A DNA stretch of 6,185 nucleotides from Planctomycetota bacterium. GTDB lineage: Bacteria; Planctomycetota; Planctomycetia; Pirellulales; Thermoguttaceae. The notes under the pieces are model-generated. The model was not told the DNA's origin. It made no database searches and saw nothing but the letters and a program-made list of their open reading frames with translations. Position 1 is the first letter of the stretch. Each line of letters opens with the position of its first letter. The DNA is taken from positions 1-6,185 of the forward strand of contig JAJYGU010000486.1 in NCBI GenBank assembly GCA_021784975.1, written 5' to 3'. A program made the position numbers and the translations under genes. Shown in pieces: positions 1 through 5,993 of the stretch.

Positions 1-1
1 C

Positions 2-229
2 GACGGGCTCTGGCACCACAGCCATCAAACAGTGGCCAAACTCGACAGCGTAGACGAGCAACTCTACGAGATCAGAGCCAGTGCCACTCTTCTCGGCGCC
101 GGCCAAAGTTCGACAGCCGGCACATTTTACGCCCACTTGGCCCACGGGGCCGGTCCTCAACTGCTGCTGACGGACCTGAAAAGCCAACTCGACCTCTTGG
201 CGCTGAAAATCGCCGAGGACGACGGCTGA
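2..229 (+). CDS. C-terminal end of an unrecognised protein (5' end outside window)
   Basis: An open frame runs from the left edge to a TGA at 227-229, giving 75 residues. A GTG at 32 could serve as a start, but the frame stays open upstream of it to the window edge, so I read this as the tail of a longer protein. The tail looks soluble and largely helical, with no cysteine pattern, membrane segment or motif I recognise; it ends in an acidic IAEDDG. Codons favour G or C at the third position moderately, like the neighbouring genes, which supports real coding. It faces the GH29-like gene tail to tail across a 151-bp gap containing a paired-hairpin repeat. The function is unknown, and a spurious frame cannot be excluded at this length. 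Confidence 0.45.
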   Translation, partial: DGLWHHSHQTVAKLDSVDEQLYEIRASATLLGAGQSSTAGTFYAHLAHGAGPQLLLTDLKSQLDLLALKIAEDDG

Positions 230-307
230 GTCCGCGGGATCATGGAAATGCTGCTCGATCAGCTCGAGCATCCGGCTATTTGCGGATCGCGGACGGTACG
301 GAATTCT

Positions 308-359
308 GTGGCACAGGTTTCCAGCCCGTGAGCGAACACGGCCAAGATGGCCGTGCCAC
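308..359. repeat. REPIN-like inverse pair of REP hairpins (copy 1)
   Basis: This 52-bp element starts with GTGG (308-311) and ends with CCAC (356-359), the reverse complement. Directly inside each end is a hairpin of 8-bp arms and a 3-nt loop. The left hairpin is 312-330, with arms CACAGGTT and AGCCCGTG (one G-T pair, one mismatch) and loop TCC. The right hairpin is 337-355, with perfect arms CACGGCCA and TGGCCGTG and loop AGA, which reads TCT from the other strand. Six bases separate the hairpins. Established knowledge: REP elements mobilised by RAYT (IS200-like Y1) transposases typically carry a 5' GTRG next to a hairpin, and inverse pairs are called REPINs. The REPIN assignment is inferred from geometry alone. 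It lies between convergent gene ends and could also act as a bidirectional transcript end or mRNA stabiliser, although no T-run follows. Confidence 0.7.
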
Positions 360-380
360 TTGCCACTGACACACAAATCC

Positions 381-2471
381 TTACAGTCCGCGGATTGCAG
401 CGGCGATGGCCCGCAATTGTCTCAGGTGCGGCTTGAAGACCGTGCCGTCAGGATCAACGTGCACGTCGATCGTCACCGCGCCGCCCTGTCGGTTGACCTT
501 GCGAACGTAGTCGATCATGGCGGCATCGCTTAGACGCGGGCCGTCGGCCTTGGTCCACCAGGTGCCCAGGTAACCGAGGACGTGCCATGCCAAGCCAGCG
601 GCGGCGGGATTCCGGGCGGGCGTGGCCTCGAACGAGTTTTGCTCCCCAGCGGTGTAATCTTGTTGCCGGCACAAGCGGGAAAACGCCCTGCGGAGGTCCG
701 TGCCGGGGTTGAAGGCCAGGATACTTTTCGGGTTGCCGGCCCGGCAGGCCGCCGCCCAAGTATTCCAGTTGTAAGGTTTTGAGAGGTCGTCCCAGCCGCG
801 GGTGTTGTAGGAGCCGTCGAACCACCAGCCGACCACCTTGTTGCCATACCGCAAGGACCACTCGCGAATCACCTCGGACCAGCGGTGGGTGAACTCTTGC
901 GGCGCCGGCTCCATCTGGGGCACGTCGGCCAGGCCTTTCATGGCCTCGGTGTCGTTTTGAGGCGAGCGCGACGGCAGGTAGAGCATCAAGGGGATTCCGT
1001 GCGCTTTCAAGGCACGGGCAAGCTCCATGGGAAGATCGCGGCGCGAACATCGCTCCCCGGGCCGATGCCCGGTGTACTTGTCGTAAGTGGCATTCGGCGA
1101 GCAGTAATAGCCGCTGTTCTGACCGAGCGTGAAGACCACGTACCCTGCGCGGGCCTGCGCCATCTGGGTTGCGAAGCGGTCAACATCAAAGGAGTTGACT
1201 TTCTGGTTCCACTGCGGGCCGCTGCCCAAAAAGTGGACGAAGACCCCGTATTTGGCAGCAGGGAGCCAGGCGGCCCGATTTCGACCGGCGCTTGCCCGGC
1301 CGCCGGTGAGGTTTTCGTACCAGAGAAGCTGGTTCGCCCGGCCGGCGCTGACCACCAGATCCGGTTTACCGTCGCCGTTGATGTCGGCGGCCACGGCGCA
1401 CTCGGCTGGGGCGGCGGGATCGATGTCGATGGCTTTGAACTCCCGGCCGTCGGCATCGACGGCCTTGTAGAGCCGCAGCCCGCCGCCGCCTGCCCGCCAA
1501 CCGGCCACGAACTCCTCCACGCCGTCGCCGTCGAAGTCGGCCACCGCCAGGGCGTGGCCCTCGTGCAGCGTTTCGTCAATCACGTGCCGCTGCCAGAAAC
1601 CGCCCTCCTTCGGCGGCGAATAAACCACGACTTGATGGCCGTGCCACGGCTCAATGGCGACGATCAATTGCCGGCCGTTGGCCAGCCGGAGCCTGGCAAC
1701 CTCGCTGGTGCCGCGGGCCGCCCCGGGCTTGTCGCTGACCGGCGGCGCCCCTTTGGATAGTTGCACCTTGTGCCAGCCGGCGGCCGAGCCCTTGCCCTTG
1801 AAATCGAAGCGGAAGATGCCTTCATAGCTGGCGGTAAGGATCTCATCGCGGCCGTCGCCGTCCAGGTCCACCACCTGGATGCCGTGCAACACGGTCAACG
1901 ATTCGTCGATCTTCCAGGCCGGCCACGGGCGGCCGTCGAGCTTCTCCGGCAGGCGGAACGCCCAGAGGTGGGCCGGTTTGGGGGCACGCTCGGTGTCGGA
2001 CCCGGGGCCGAAGATCGGGGCATGGATCAACTCCGGCCGGCCGTCGCCGTCCAGGTCGCCCCAGCGGAGCCGGTGCACCACCGGATCGACCGCGATCAAC
2101 TGCCGCGGCCACAACTGGTTCGACATGGCCGGCGGCCGCAGTAATTCAATCTGCCCGCCACGTGTCGACTGACCGAAATAAAAACCGCTGGCCAGGGCGA
2201 TCGTCGGATGCCCATCGCCGTTGAGGTCGCGCACCGCCAGGTCGATGTTCTTCGCGGTTCGGGCAATTGGGTGTTGCTGCCAACCCGGGTTCTCATACCA
2301 ATCCACGCGATCGGCATCGGTCGAAAGCGCCACCACGTCGGGCCGCCCGTCGCCGTTGAGGTCGGCCACGGCCACCTGGTAACCGGCCGGATAGGGAGCG
2401 ATGAGGTGGCGTTGAAAGTGGATCGGCTCGGCTCCCAACAGACATGCGACCAACAGCGGCAACGGCGACAT
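381..2471 (-). CDS. Secreted FG-GAP/VCBS-repeat protein fused to a GH29-like (alpha-L-fucosidase-like) domain
   Basis: This 696-aa protein starts at an ATG with a GAGG Shine-Dalgarno (in 2478-2482) six bases upstream. It opens with a short hydrophobic leader (residues 1-14, ending LLGA), probably a minimal export signal. Six calcium-loop motifs of the D-x-[ND]-G-D-G type occur near residues 37, 82, 139, 202, 312 and 363, indicating an N-terminal FG-GAP/VCBS beta-propeller up to about residue 385. From about 405 the sequence follows the GH29 (beta/alpha)8 pattern: KYGVFVHF at 407-414, a YVVFTLGQNSGYY strand at 444-456, RRDLPMELARALKAHGIPLMLY at about 477-498, and WWFDG at 549-553. Asp552 aligns by motif with the GH29 nucleophile. 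The usual His-His-Asp-Gly fucose-binding motif is replaced by GQNSG, so fucosidase activity is doubtful and another sugar may be the substrate. Probably exported and surface-acting. It is transcribed divergently from the PQQ-propeller gene. Confidence 0.85.
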   Translation of the reverse strand: MSPLPLLVACLLGAEPIHFQRHLIAPYPAGYQVAVADLNGDGRPDVVALSTDADRVDWYENPGWQQHPIARTAKNIDLAVRDLNGDGHPTIALASGFYFGQSTRGGQIELLRPPAMSNQLWPRQLIAVDPVVHRLRWGDLDGDGRPELIHAPIFGPGSDTERAPKPAHLWAFRLPEKLDGRPWPAWKIDESLTVLHGIQVVDLDGDGRDEILTASYEGIFRFDFKGKGSAAGWHKVQLSKGAPPVSDKPGAARGTSEVARLRLANGRQLIVAIEPWHGHQVVVYSPPKEGGFWQRHVIDETLHEGHALAVADFDGDGVEEFVAGWRAGGGGLRLYKAVDADGREFKAIDIDPAAPAECAVAADINGDGKPDLVVSAGRANQLLWYENLTGGRASAGRNRAAWLPAAKYGVFVHFLGSGPQWNQKVNSFDVDRFATQMAQARAGYVVFTLGQNSGYYCSPNATYDKYTGHRPGERCSRRDLPMELARALKAHGIPLMLYLPSRSPQNDTEAMKGLADVPQMEPAPQEFTHRWSEVIREWSLRYGNKVVGWWFDGSYNTRGWDDLSKPYNWNTWAAACRAGNPKSILAFNPGTDLRRAFSRLCRQQDYTAGEQNSFEATPARNPAAAGLAWHVLGYLGTWWTKADGPRLSDAAMIDYVRKVNRQGGAVTIDVHVDPDGTVFKPHLRQLRAIAAAIRGL

Positions 2472-2672
2472 GACGGGCCTCTTTCGGCAAGGGAAGTGGT
2501 GCGGGCGGCAACGCCCCGATTATGGCACATGCATGGTCGCGTGGGTAGCATCAGAAATGACGATTCCTGGTGACTTCCGACCGATTTTCGGATAAGATCA
2601 AGACAACCTTGCCCAAGTCCTTCCCGCCTCTTGCCCTTCCGAAGCGCCCGAGCGGCCTCCGTGAAAGTTTTC
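2472..2672. other. Divergent intergenic region between two secreted-protein genes
   Basis: This 201-bp region separates two genes pointing away from each other, so it should hold both promoters. On the plus strand GATAAGAT at 2591-2598 is the only -10-like string before the PQQ gene, with no clear -35 partner. On the minus strand CATAAT at 2519-2524 precedes the VCBS-GH29 gene. I see no strong palindromic operator, riboswitch-like fold or repeat. Shared control of the two exported proteins is possible but not shown by the sequence. Confidence 0.5.
2519..2524 (-). promoter_or_regulatory. Possible -10 box for the VCBS-GH29 gene
   Basis: On the minus strand the hexamer CATAAT lies 47 bases upstream of the ATG at 2471. 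It matches the sigma-70 -10 consensus at five of six positions. No convincing -35 hexamer lies about 17 bases further upstream (TACCCA there). The resulting 5' leader would be about 40 nt, which is reasonable. This is a single-hexamer match and therefore weak evidence. Confidence 0.22.
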
Positions 2673-4358
2673 ATGAAAGACCTCATGCTTGTGCTGCGAT
2701 CGCTTTGTCGTTGGACTGTCTCGGCCGAACTGTGCTGTTTCCTCCTTGCGACCGCCGCCGCTTACGCCGCCGACCAACCGCAGTGGGGCCAGGCGGGCTC
2801 GCGGAACATGGTGTCGAATGAGGTGGGGTTGCCCGACGGCTTTGACCCGTCCACCGGCCGGAATGTCCAATGGTCGGTCCCGCTGGGCACCGAGTGTTAC
2901 GCGACCCCGATGGTCGCCGGCGGCAAGGTGCTCATCGGCACCAACAACGGCGCGCCGCGCGACCCCCGGCATCAAGGCGACCGCGGCGTCTTGCTGTGTC
3001 TGAACGAGGCCGACGGCAGCCTGGCCTGGCAACTGGTGGTGCCCAAGCTTTCCGAAGATATCTATCTCGATTGGCCGGAGGTGGGCATGTGCTCGCCGCC
3101 GACGGTGGAAGGCGACCGGGTCTATACCATTACCAATCGCGACGAAGTGGTGTGTTTGGACCTCAACGGCATGGCCAACGGCAACGACGGTCCGTTTCGC
3201 GACGAAGGCCGGCACATGAGTCTGCCGGGACAGCCGCCCATGAAGGTCGGGCCAACCGATGCCGACATCATTTGGCTGCTGGACCTGCCGATGGCCGCAG
3301 GGGTCCATCCGCATGACGAGTCGCATTGCTCGATTCTCTTGGATGGCCGCTATCTCTACGTGAACACCAGCAACGGGCTGAACAACAAACACAGCGCCAT
3401 GGTCGCGCCCGAGGCCCCGAGCCTGGTGGCGGTCGATAAAGTCAGCGGCCGGCTGCTGGCCCGCGAACGCGAGGGGATCGGCCGGGGAACCGTCCACGGC
3501 ACCTGGGCCTCGCCGGCCCTGGGCGAATTGGCCGGGCGGCGGCTGGTCTTCTTTGGCGGCGGCGACGGGGTGTGCTACGCCTTCGATGCCCTCAGCGACG
3601 CAACGCCCAGGCCGGGGACTGGCTCCGGGCACCGACCGAAGGTTGGTCGCGGCCCCGGACAGGGCGCCGACCAAAGGTTGGGTACGCCTAAAGGGGACCG
3701 TCTCCATGAACGGCTTCCTTCGCTCCACTGCGTGTGGCGGTTCGACTGCGACCCGACCGCCCCAAAGGAGCACCGCCAACGCTACATGGGTAATCGCCGC
3801 GTCAGCGCCAGCAACATCAAGGCCATGCCGGTCTTTTACGACGGCCGGCTGTACGTGACCGTCGGTGGCGATATCTGGTGGGGCAAGAACCAGGCGTGGG
3901 TGCAGTGCATCGACGCCTCGCGGACGGGCGACATCACGCCCACCGGCCTGGTGTGGTCGTGCCCCCTCGAGCGCCACTGCTGTTCGACGCCCTCGATCTG
4001 CGACGGGCTGCTCTACGTGGCGGATTGCGGCGGCAAGGTCCGCTGCCTCGACGCCCGCACCGGCCAGCCCTACTGGGTCCACGATGCCCGCGGCGAGATC
4101 TGGACCTCCACCCTGGTGGCCGACGGCAAGGTCTACATCGGCACGCGCAAAGGGGATTTCTGGGTCCTGGCGGCGGGCAAGCAGAAGCGGGTGCTCAGCT
4201 CGATCCGCCTACCCGATCCCGTCCAAAGCACCGTGGTCGCCGCCAACGGCACGCTGTACGTAGGCACCATGACCCGGCTCTACGCGTTGCGAGCCGGCGC
4301 GCACGGCAGGCTGACGCCGTCCGCGGCACCGCCGGCAGGCCACAGAGATAGGCCCTAG
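2673..4358 (+). CDS. Secreted PQQ-like beta-propeller repeat protein (planctomycete type)
   Basis: From ATG 2673 the protein has 561 residues. The frame opens earlier (TTG 2631, GTG 2661), but 2673 places a lysine-bearing start before a hydrophobic stretch ending AYA-ADQPQ, a good signal peptide with cleavage near residue 32; ATG 2685 is also possible. No clear Shine-Dalgarno precedes any of them. After the leader come QWGQAGSRNMVS and repeated blade motifs of the pattern G-[KR]-[VL]-[YL]-[IV]-G-T or D-G-x-L-Y-V with following C-L-[ND] and [VA]-W segments, typical of PQQ-like/WD-type propellers. A GGDIWWGKNQAW segment lies near residues 398-409. The ORF is complete and ends in a basic, proline-rich tail. 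Residues of about 311-347 are unlike the rest (low-complexity G, P, R) and coincide with an inserted repeat. The real family of ligands is unknown; PQQ itself need not bind. Probably periplasmic or surface. Confidence 0.82.
   Translation: MKDLMLVLRSLCRWTVSAELCCFLLATAAAYAADQPQWGQAGSRNMVSNEVGLPDGFDPSTGRNVQWSVPLGTECYATPMVAGGKVLIGTNNGAPRDPRHQGDRGVLLCLNEADGSLAWQLVVPKLSEDIYLDWPEVGMCSPPTVEGDRVYTITNRDEVVCLDLNGMANGNDGPFRDEGRHMSLPGQPPMKVGPTDADIIWLLDLPMAAGVHPHDESHCSILLDGRYLYVNTSNGLNNKHSAMVAPEAPSLVAVDKVSGRLLAREREGIGRGTVHGTWASPALGELAGRRLVFFGGGDGVCYAFDALSDATPRPGTGSGHRPKVGRGPGQGADQRLGTPKGDRLHERLPSLHCVWRFDCDPTAPKEHRQRYMGNRRVSASNIKAMPVFYDGRLYVTVGGDIWWGKNQAWVQCIDASRTGDITPTGLVWSCPLERHCCSTPSICDGLLYVADCGGKVRCLDARTGQPYWVHDARGEIWTSTLVADGKVYIGTRKGDFWVLAAGKQKRVLSSIRLPDPVQSTVVAANGTLYVGTMTRLYALRAGAHGRLTPSAAPPAGHRDRP
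3614..3705. repeat. Repeat inserted in frame within the PQQ-propeller gene
   Basis: The segment is bounded by near-direct repeats GGGGACTGGCTCC (3614-3626) and GGGGACCGTCTCC (3693-3705), 11 of 13 identical. Between them are two copies of a 15-mer, CCGACCGAAGGTTGG (3632-3646) and CCGACCAAAGGTTGG (3667-3681), with one difference and a 35-bp offset. Each copy folds into a 6-bp hairpin with a 3-nt loop. The encoded stretch is rich in G, P, R and Q and breaks the propeller pattern between YAFDALSDA and CVWRFDCDP, yet the reading frame stays open. I read this as an intergenic-type repeat captured inside a coding sequence. The exact ends are uncertain. Confidence 0.6.
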
Positions 4359-4381
4359 CGGTACGAGTTAGTCGCCGAGGC

Positions 4382-4501
4382 AACCGTTCACGGCCCGGTG
4401 ATCGTAGAAGCGGCGTCTCGCCGCTTTCTCTCGCCTCACGCCCCGCAAAACGCTGCCAGAGAACGCGGCAGGATGCCGCGTCTACCGACCTGTGAACGGT
4501 T
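4382..4501. repeat. 10-bp perfect inverted repeat enclosing REPIN copy 2
   Basis: AACCGTTCAC at 4382-4391 and GTGAACGGTT at 4492-4501 are exact reverse complements. A further CGGT (4396-4399) and ACCG (4484-4487) lie in matching inverted positions. The arms sit outside the GTAG and CTAC ends of the REPIN-like element, so they are either the flanks of an older palindrome into which the hairpin pair landed, or an outer part of the same element. Confidence 0.6.
4404..4485. repeat. REPIN-like inverse pair of REP hairpins (copy 2)
   Basis: The element begins with GTAG (4404-4407) and ends with CTAC (4482-4485). Directly inside are two perfect 8-bp hairpins with 3-nt loops. The left hairpin is 4408-4426, arms AAGCGGCG and CGCCGCTT, loop TCT. 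The right hairpin is 4463-4481, arms ACGCGGCA and TGCCGCGT, loop GGA, which reads TCC from the other strand. The spacer is 36 bp. Tetranucleotide, stem length, loop and inverse orientation all match copy 1 at 308-359, although the stems differ. The GTRG plus hairpin design is that of RAYT-associated REP sequences; no transposase gene is present here. It lies between convergent genes. Confidence 0.72.
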
Positions 4502-4502
4502 T

Positions 4503-4662
4503 GGGTCAGGCCGGAATTAGGGAGTAGCGTTACAGCGGTGGAGCGCAGCGAGTCGAATCGGGCGTGGGCGCGGCCGCTACGCATCGAATTGCCTGTGGGC
4601 TTGCGACCAACGCTTCAAAGGCTTGAGCGACAGCGTGCTGATCCCTAATCCCGACCTGACCC
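4503..4662. mobile_element. MITE-like segment with 21-bp imperfect terminal inverted repeats
   Basis: The arms 4503-4523 (GGGTCAGGCCGGAATTAGGGA) are written here only by key parts: GGGTCAGG at the outer end and TTAGGGA at the inner end. The arm at 4642-4662 is its reverse complement at 19 of 21 positions. They enclose 118 bp that also begins GTAGCG (4524-4529) and contains CGCTAC (4575-4580). The size and ends resemble a non-autonomous miniature element. No target-site duplication is evident at 4501-4502 versus 4663-4664, and no transposase frame exists inside, so this remains a structural call. Confidence 0.45.
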
Positions 4663-4776
4663 CATGTGCCTGAAAACTGGCATCGGCGAATAGCGGGATG
4701 ACTGCCGACCTTTTTCACTTCGTAGATTGGCGTTGGTCGGGACGATCTTGGGCTTCGGTAGCAAGCGGGTGAACCG

Positions 4777-5469
4777 TCAGGCGTTCGGCCCGAGCCCGGC
4801 GATGCACTGGTCCTCGCGGACCACCTTGCGCGGGCCGCCGTCCAGGCCGGTGGACCAGTCCAACGGCGGAACGACGGCCTCCAATTCATCCAGCTTGTTT
4901 AGTGCTTTGGCGCGGTCGTAGATCAGTTGCCAGGCGCAATCCAACTCCGGGCTGACCTCACAACGGCCGTCGCGCGAGCCGCCGCAGGGGCCGTTGAACT
5001 GCCGCTTGGCGCAGCGGGTGATCGGGCAGATGCCCACGAACTGGCCCAGCCGGCAATTGCCGCAGGCGGCGCACTTTTCTGTCCACACTCCCTGTGATTC
5101 GAGGATGCCGATGAATTGCGTGTTGACGCCCGGATAGACCGGCGTGTTGGGAAAGCGTTCGGCCAGGGCCTGCACGCCCGCCCCGCAGGCCAGCGAGCAA
5201 ATGGCGTCGTATTCGCCCACCCGCGGCGCCAAGGCGTCGATGAAGGCGTCTTCGCATTGACGCTCGATGGTCACCTGGTCGACGATCACCTGGTCGCGGC
5301 CGGCCAGTCGCAGGGCCATCCTGAGGGCCGAGCCCAAAATGCCCACCTCGCGTTCGCCGCCGGCCAGGCAGACAGTCACGCAGGTGCCGCAGCCGACCAG
5401 CAGCACCCGCTGGTGGTTTTGGATCATAGCGCGAATTTCGCGGACGTTTTTACGATCGGCAACAATCAT
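4777..5469 (-). CDS. metV: MetV-type partner of methylene-tetrahydrofolate reductase
   Basis: This 230-aa protein is counted from the ATG at 5469, chosen because a perfect AGGAG (5476-5480) lies six bases upstream; an in-frame ATG at 5493 adds eight residues without such a site. The N-terminal part has a G-C-G-T-C-V-T-V-C-L-A-G-G motif (Cys27, 30, 34), then Cys72, Cys91 and Cys95. The signature block is CAACGNCRLG (Cys133, 136, 139) followed by GICPITRC (148, 153), NGPCGG (162) and GRCEV (170), characteristic of the MTHFR C-terminal zinc/Fe-S domain. In acetogens MetV pairs with MetF and passes electrons to its flavin for reduction of methylene-THF to methyl-THF; here that role is inferred. 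It overlaps the end of mvhD by 20 bases, implying translational coupling. No metF follows it. Confidence 0.85.
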   Translation of the reverse strand: MIVADRKNVREIRAMIQNHQRVLLVGCGTCVTVCLAGGEREVGILGSALRMALRLAGRDQVIVDQVTIERQCEDAFIDALAPRVGEYDAICSLACGAGVQALAERFPNTPVYPGVNTQFIGILESQGVWTEKCAACGNCRLGQFVGICPITRCAKRQFNGPCGGSRDGRCEVSPELDCAWQLIYDRAKALNKLDELEAVVPPLDWSTGLDGGPRKVVREDQCIAGLGPNA

Positions 5470-5947
5470 GTTTCGCTCCTGCCAGCGCCGCATCGGCCTG
5501 GTCGGTCATGGCCTGGATATTCTGGTGGACAGTCTGACAATCGGGCCTTAGCGGACTTTTTCCCAACTTGGCGAGCCGCTGGCTCATAATGCCGACGATC
5601 TTGGCGAACCGCGGCCCTTCGGCAGAGGAGAGATTGAACATCTCCAAGCGCTCCGGCTCCAGGCCAATCTCCTCCAAAAACACCTTGGCCCGCTCGACCC
5701 GTTTGCGGGCGCGGAGGTTGCCTTCCAGGAAGTGGCAGCCGCCCTCCAGGCAGCCGGCCACCAGCACGCCGTCGATGCCGTGCTCGAAGGCCGTCAAGAG
5801 GTAGTTCACTTCCAGCTTGCCCGTGCAGGGCAGCCGCAGCACACGGACATTGCTGGGATATTGCAGCCGCATCGAGCCAGCCAGGTCGGCGGCCGCGTAG
5901 GCACAGTAGTGGCAACAAAAGGCCAGGATGAGCGGTTCATCTTCCAT
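5450..5947 (-). CDS. mvhD: MvhD/FlpD-family iron-sulfur electron-transfer subunit
   Basis: This 165-aa protein is somewhat longer than the roughly 140 residues usual for the family. The N-terminus reads ILAFCCHYCAYAAADLAG, with Cys11, 12 and 15, followed by QYPSNVRVLRLPCTGK (Cys41) and GVLVAGCLEGGCHF (Cys66, 71), the diagnostic FlpD/MvhD cysteine set for a [2Fe-2S] cluster. The last 35 residues form a less conserved tail that ends in HDCCRS. In methanogens MvhD links hydrogenase to heterodisulfide reductase; in acetogens it occurs with HdrABC and MetVF. Here, next to metV and downstream of a gene with a flavoprotein-like tail, it probably relays electrons toward methylene-THF reduction. No good Shine-Dalgarno precedes the ATG; a short in-frame remnant stop (TAA 5954-5956) six bases upstream suggests it was once coupled to an upstream gene. 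Confidence 0.87.
   Translation of the reverse strand: MEDEPLILAFCCHYCAYAAADLAGSMRLQYPSNVRVLRLPCTGKLEVNYLLTAFEHGIDGVLVAGCLEGGCHFLEGNLRARKRVERAKVFLEEIGLEPERLEMFNLSSAEGPRFAKIVGIMSQRLAKLGKSPLRPDCQTVHQNIQAMTDQADAALAGAKHDCCRS
5476..5480 (-). promoter_or_regulatory. Shine-Dalgarno site fixing the metV start
   Basis: AGGAG on the minus strand sits six bases before the ATG at 5467-5469, inside the 3' end of mvhD. It favours this start over the in-frame ATG at 5491-5493 and supports coupled translation of the two genes. Confidence 0.75.
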
Positions 5948-5953
5948 AAGTAT

Positions 5954-5992
5954 TTACCCGGCTAAATAGCGTTGCATGTTTCCGGGAGGCGC
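5954..5992 (-). pseudogene. Possible severed C-terminal tail of the gene upstream of mvhD
   Basis: On the minus strand a short frame reading about APPGNMQRYLAG ends at TAA 5954-5956, six bases before the mvhD ATG, the spacing expected of tightly packed operon genes. It is separated from the current end of the upstream gene (stop 6074-6076) by the inverted heptad arrays. The simplest reading is that the repeat landed near the end of the upstream gene, gave it a new stop, and left its former last codons here. Only a dozen residues are involved, so chance cannot be excluded. Confidence 0.3.
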
Positions 5993-5993
5993 A

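Larger units (their letters stand above)
4359..4776. other. 418-bp gene-free, palindrome-rich convergent intergenic region
   Basis: This stretch between the convergent ends of the PQQ-propeller gene and metV contains no gene I can support. It holds a REPIN-like hairpin pair (4404-4485) nested in a 10-bp inverted repeat (4382-4501), immediately followed by a 160-bp segment with 21-bp inverted ends (4503-4662). The remaining bases (4663-4776) contain only a weak 5-bp stem (4683-4687 with 4704-4708) before TTTTT at 4711-4715, a poor candidate terminator for plus-strand transcription. The density of inverted repeats suggests several rounds of insertion by small non-autonomous elements. Confidence 0.7.

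Noticed and set aside
885..1760. A 291-codon plus-strand frame opposite the GH29-like gene
   Set aside because: It mirrors the VCBS and GH29 coding strand; its valine- and aspartate-rich repeats are the reverse complement of the DGDG motifs.
2631..2672. Upstream TTG (2631) or GTG (2661) start for the PQQ-propeller gene
   Set aside because: Neither has a Shine-Dalgarno, and both would lengthen the region before the signal peptide; ATG 2673 gives a more typical export leader.
2598..4082. A 494-codon open frame on the minus strand opposite the PQQ-propeller gene
   Set aside because: It is antisense to a well-supported gene. GC-rich DNA with biased third positions produces long antisense frames, and its translation shows no recognisable domain.
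4683..4715. Rho-independent terminator for the PQQ-propeller gene (5-bp stem then TTTTT)
   Set aside because: The stem is only 5 bp with a 16-nt loop, and it lies more than 300 bp after the stop codon.
4530..4889. A minus-strand frame through the repeat region into metV, including a plausible-looking stretch YEVKKVGSHPAIRR
   Set aside because: It is out of frame with metV, crosses the inverted repeats, lacks a start with a ribosome site, and matches no family I know. A decayed fragment is possible but not supported.
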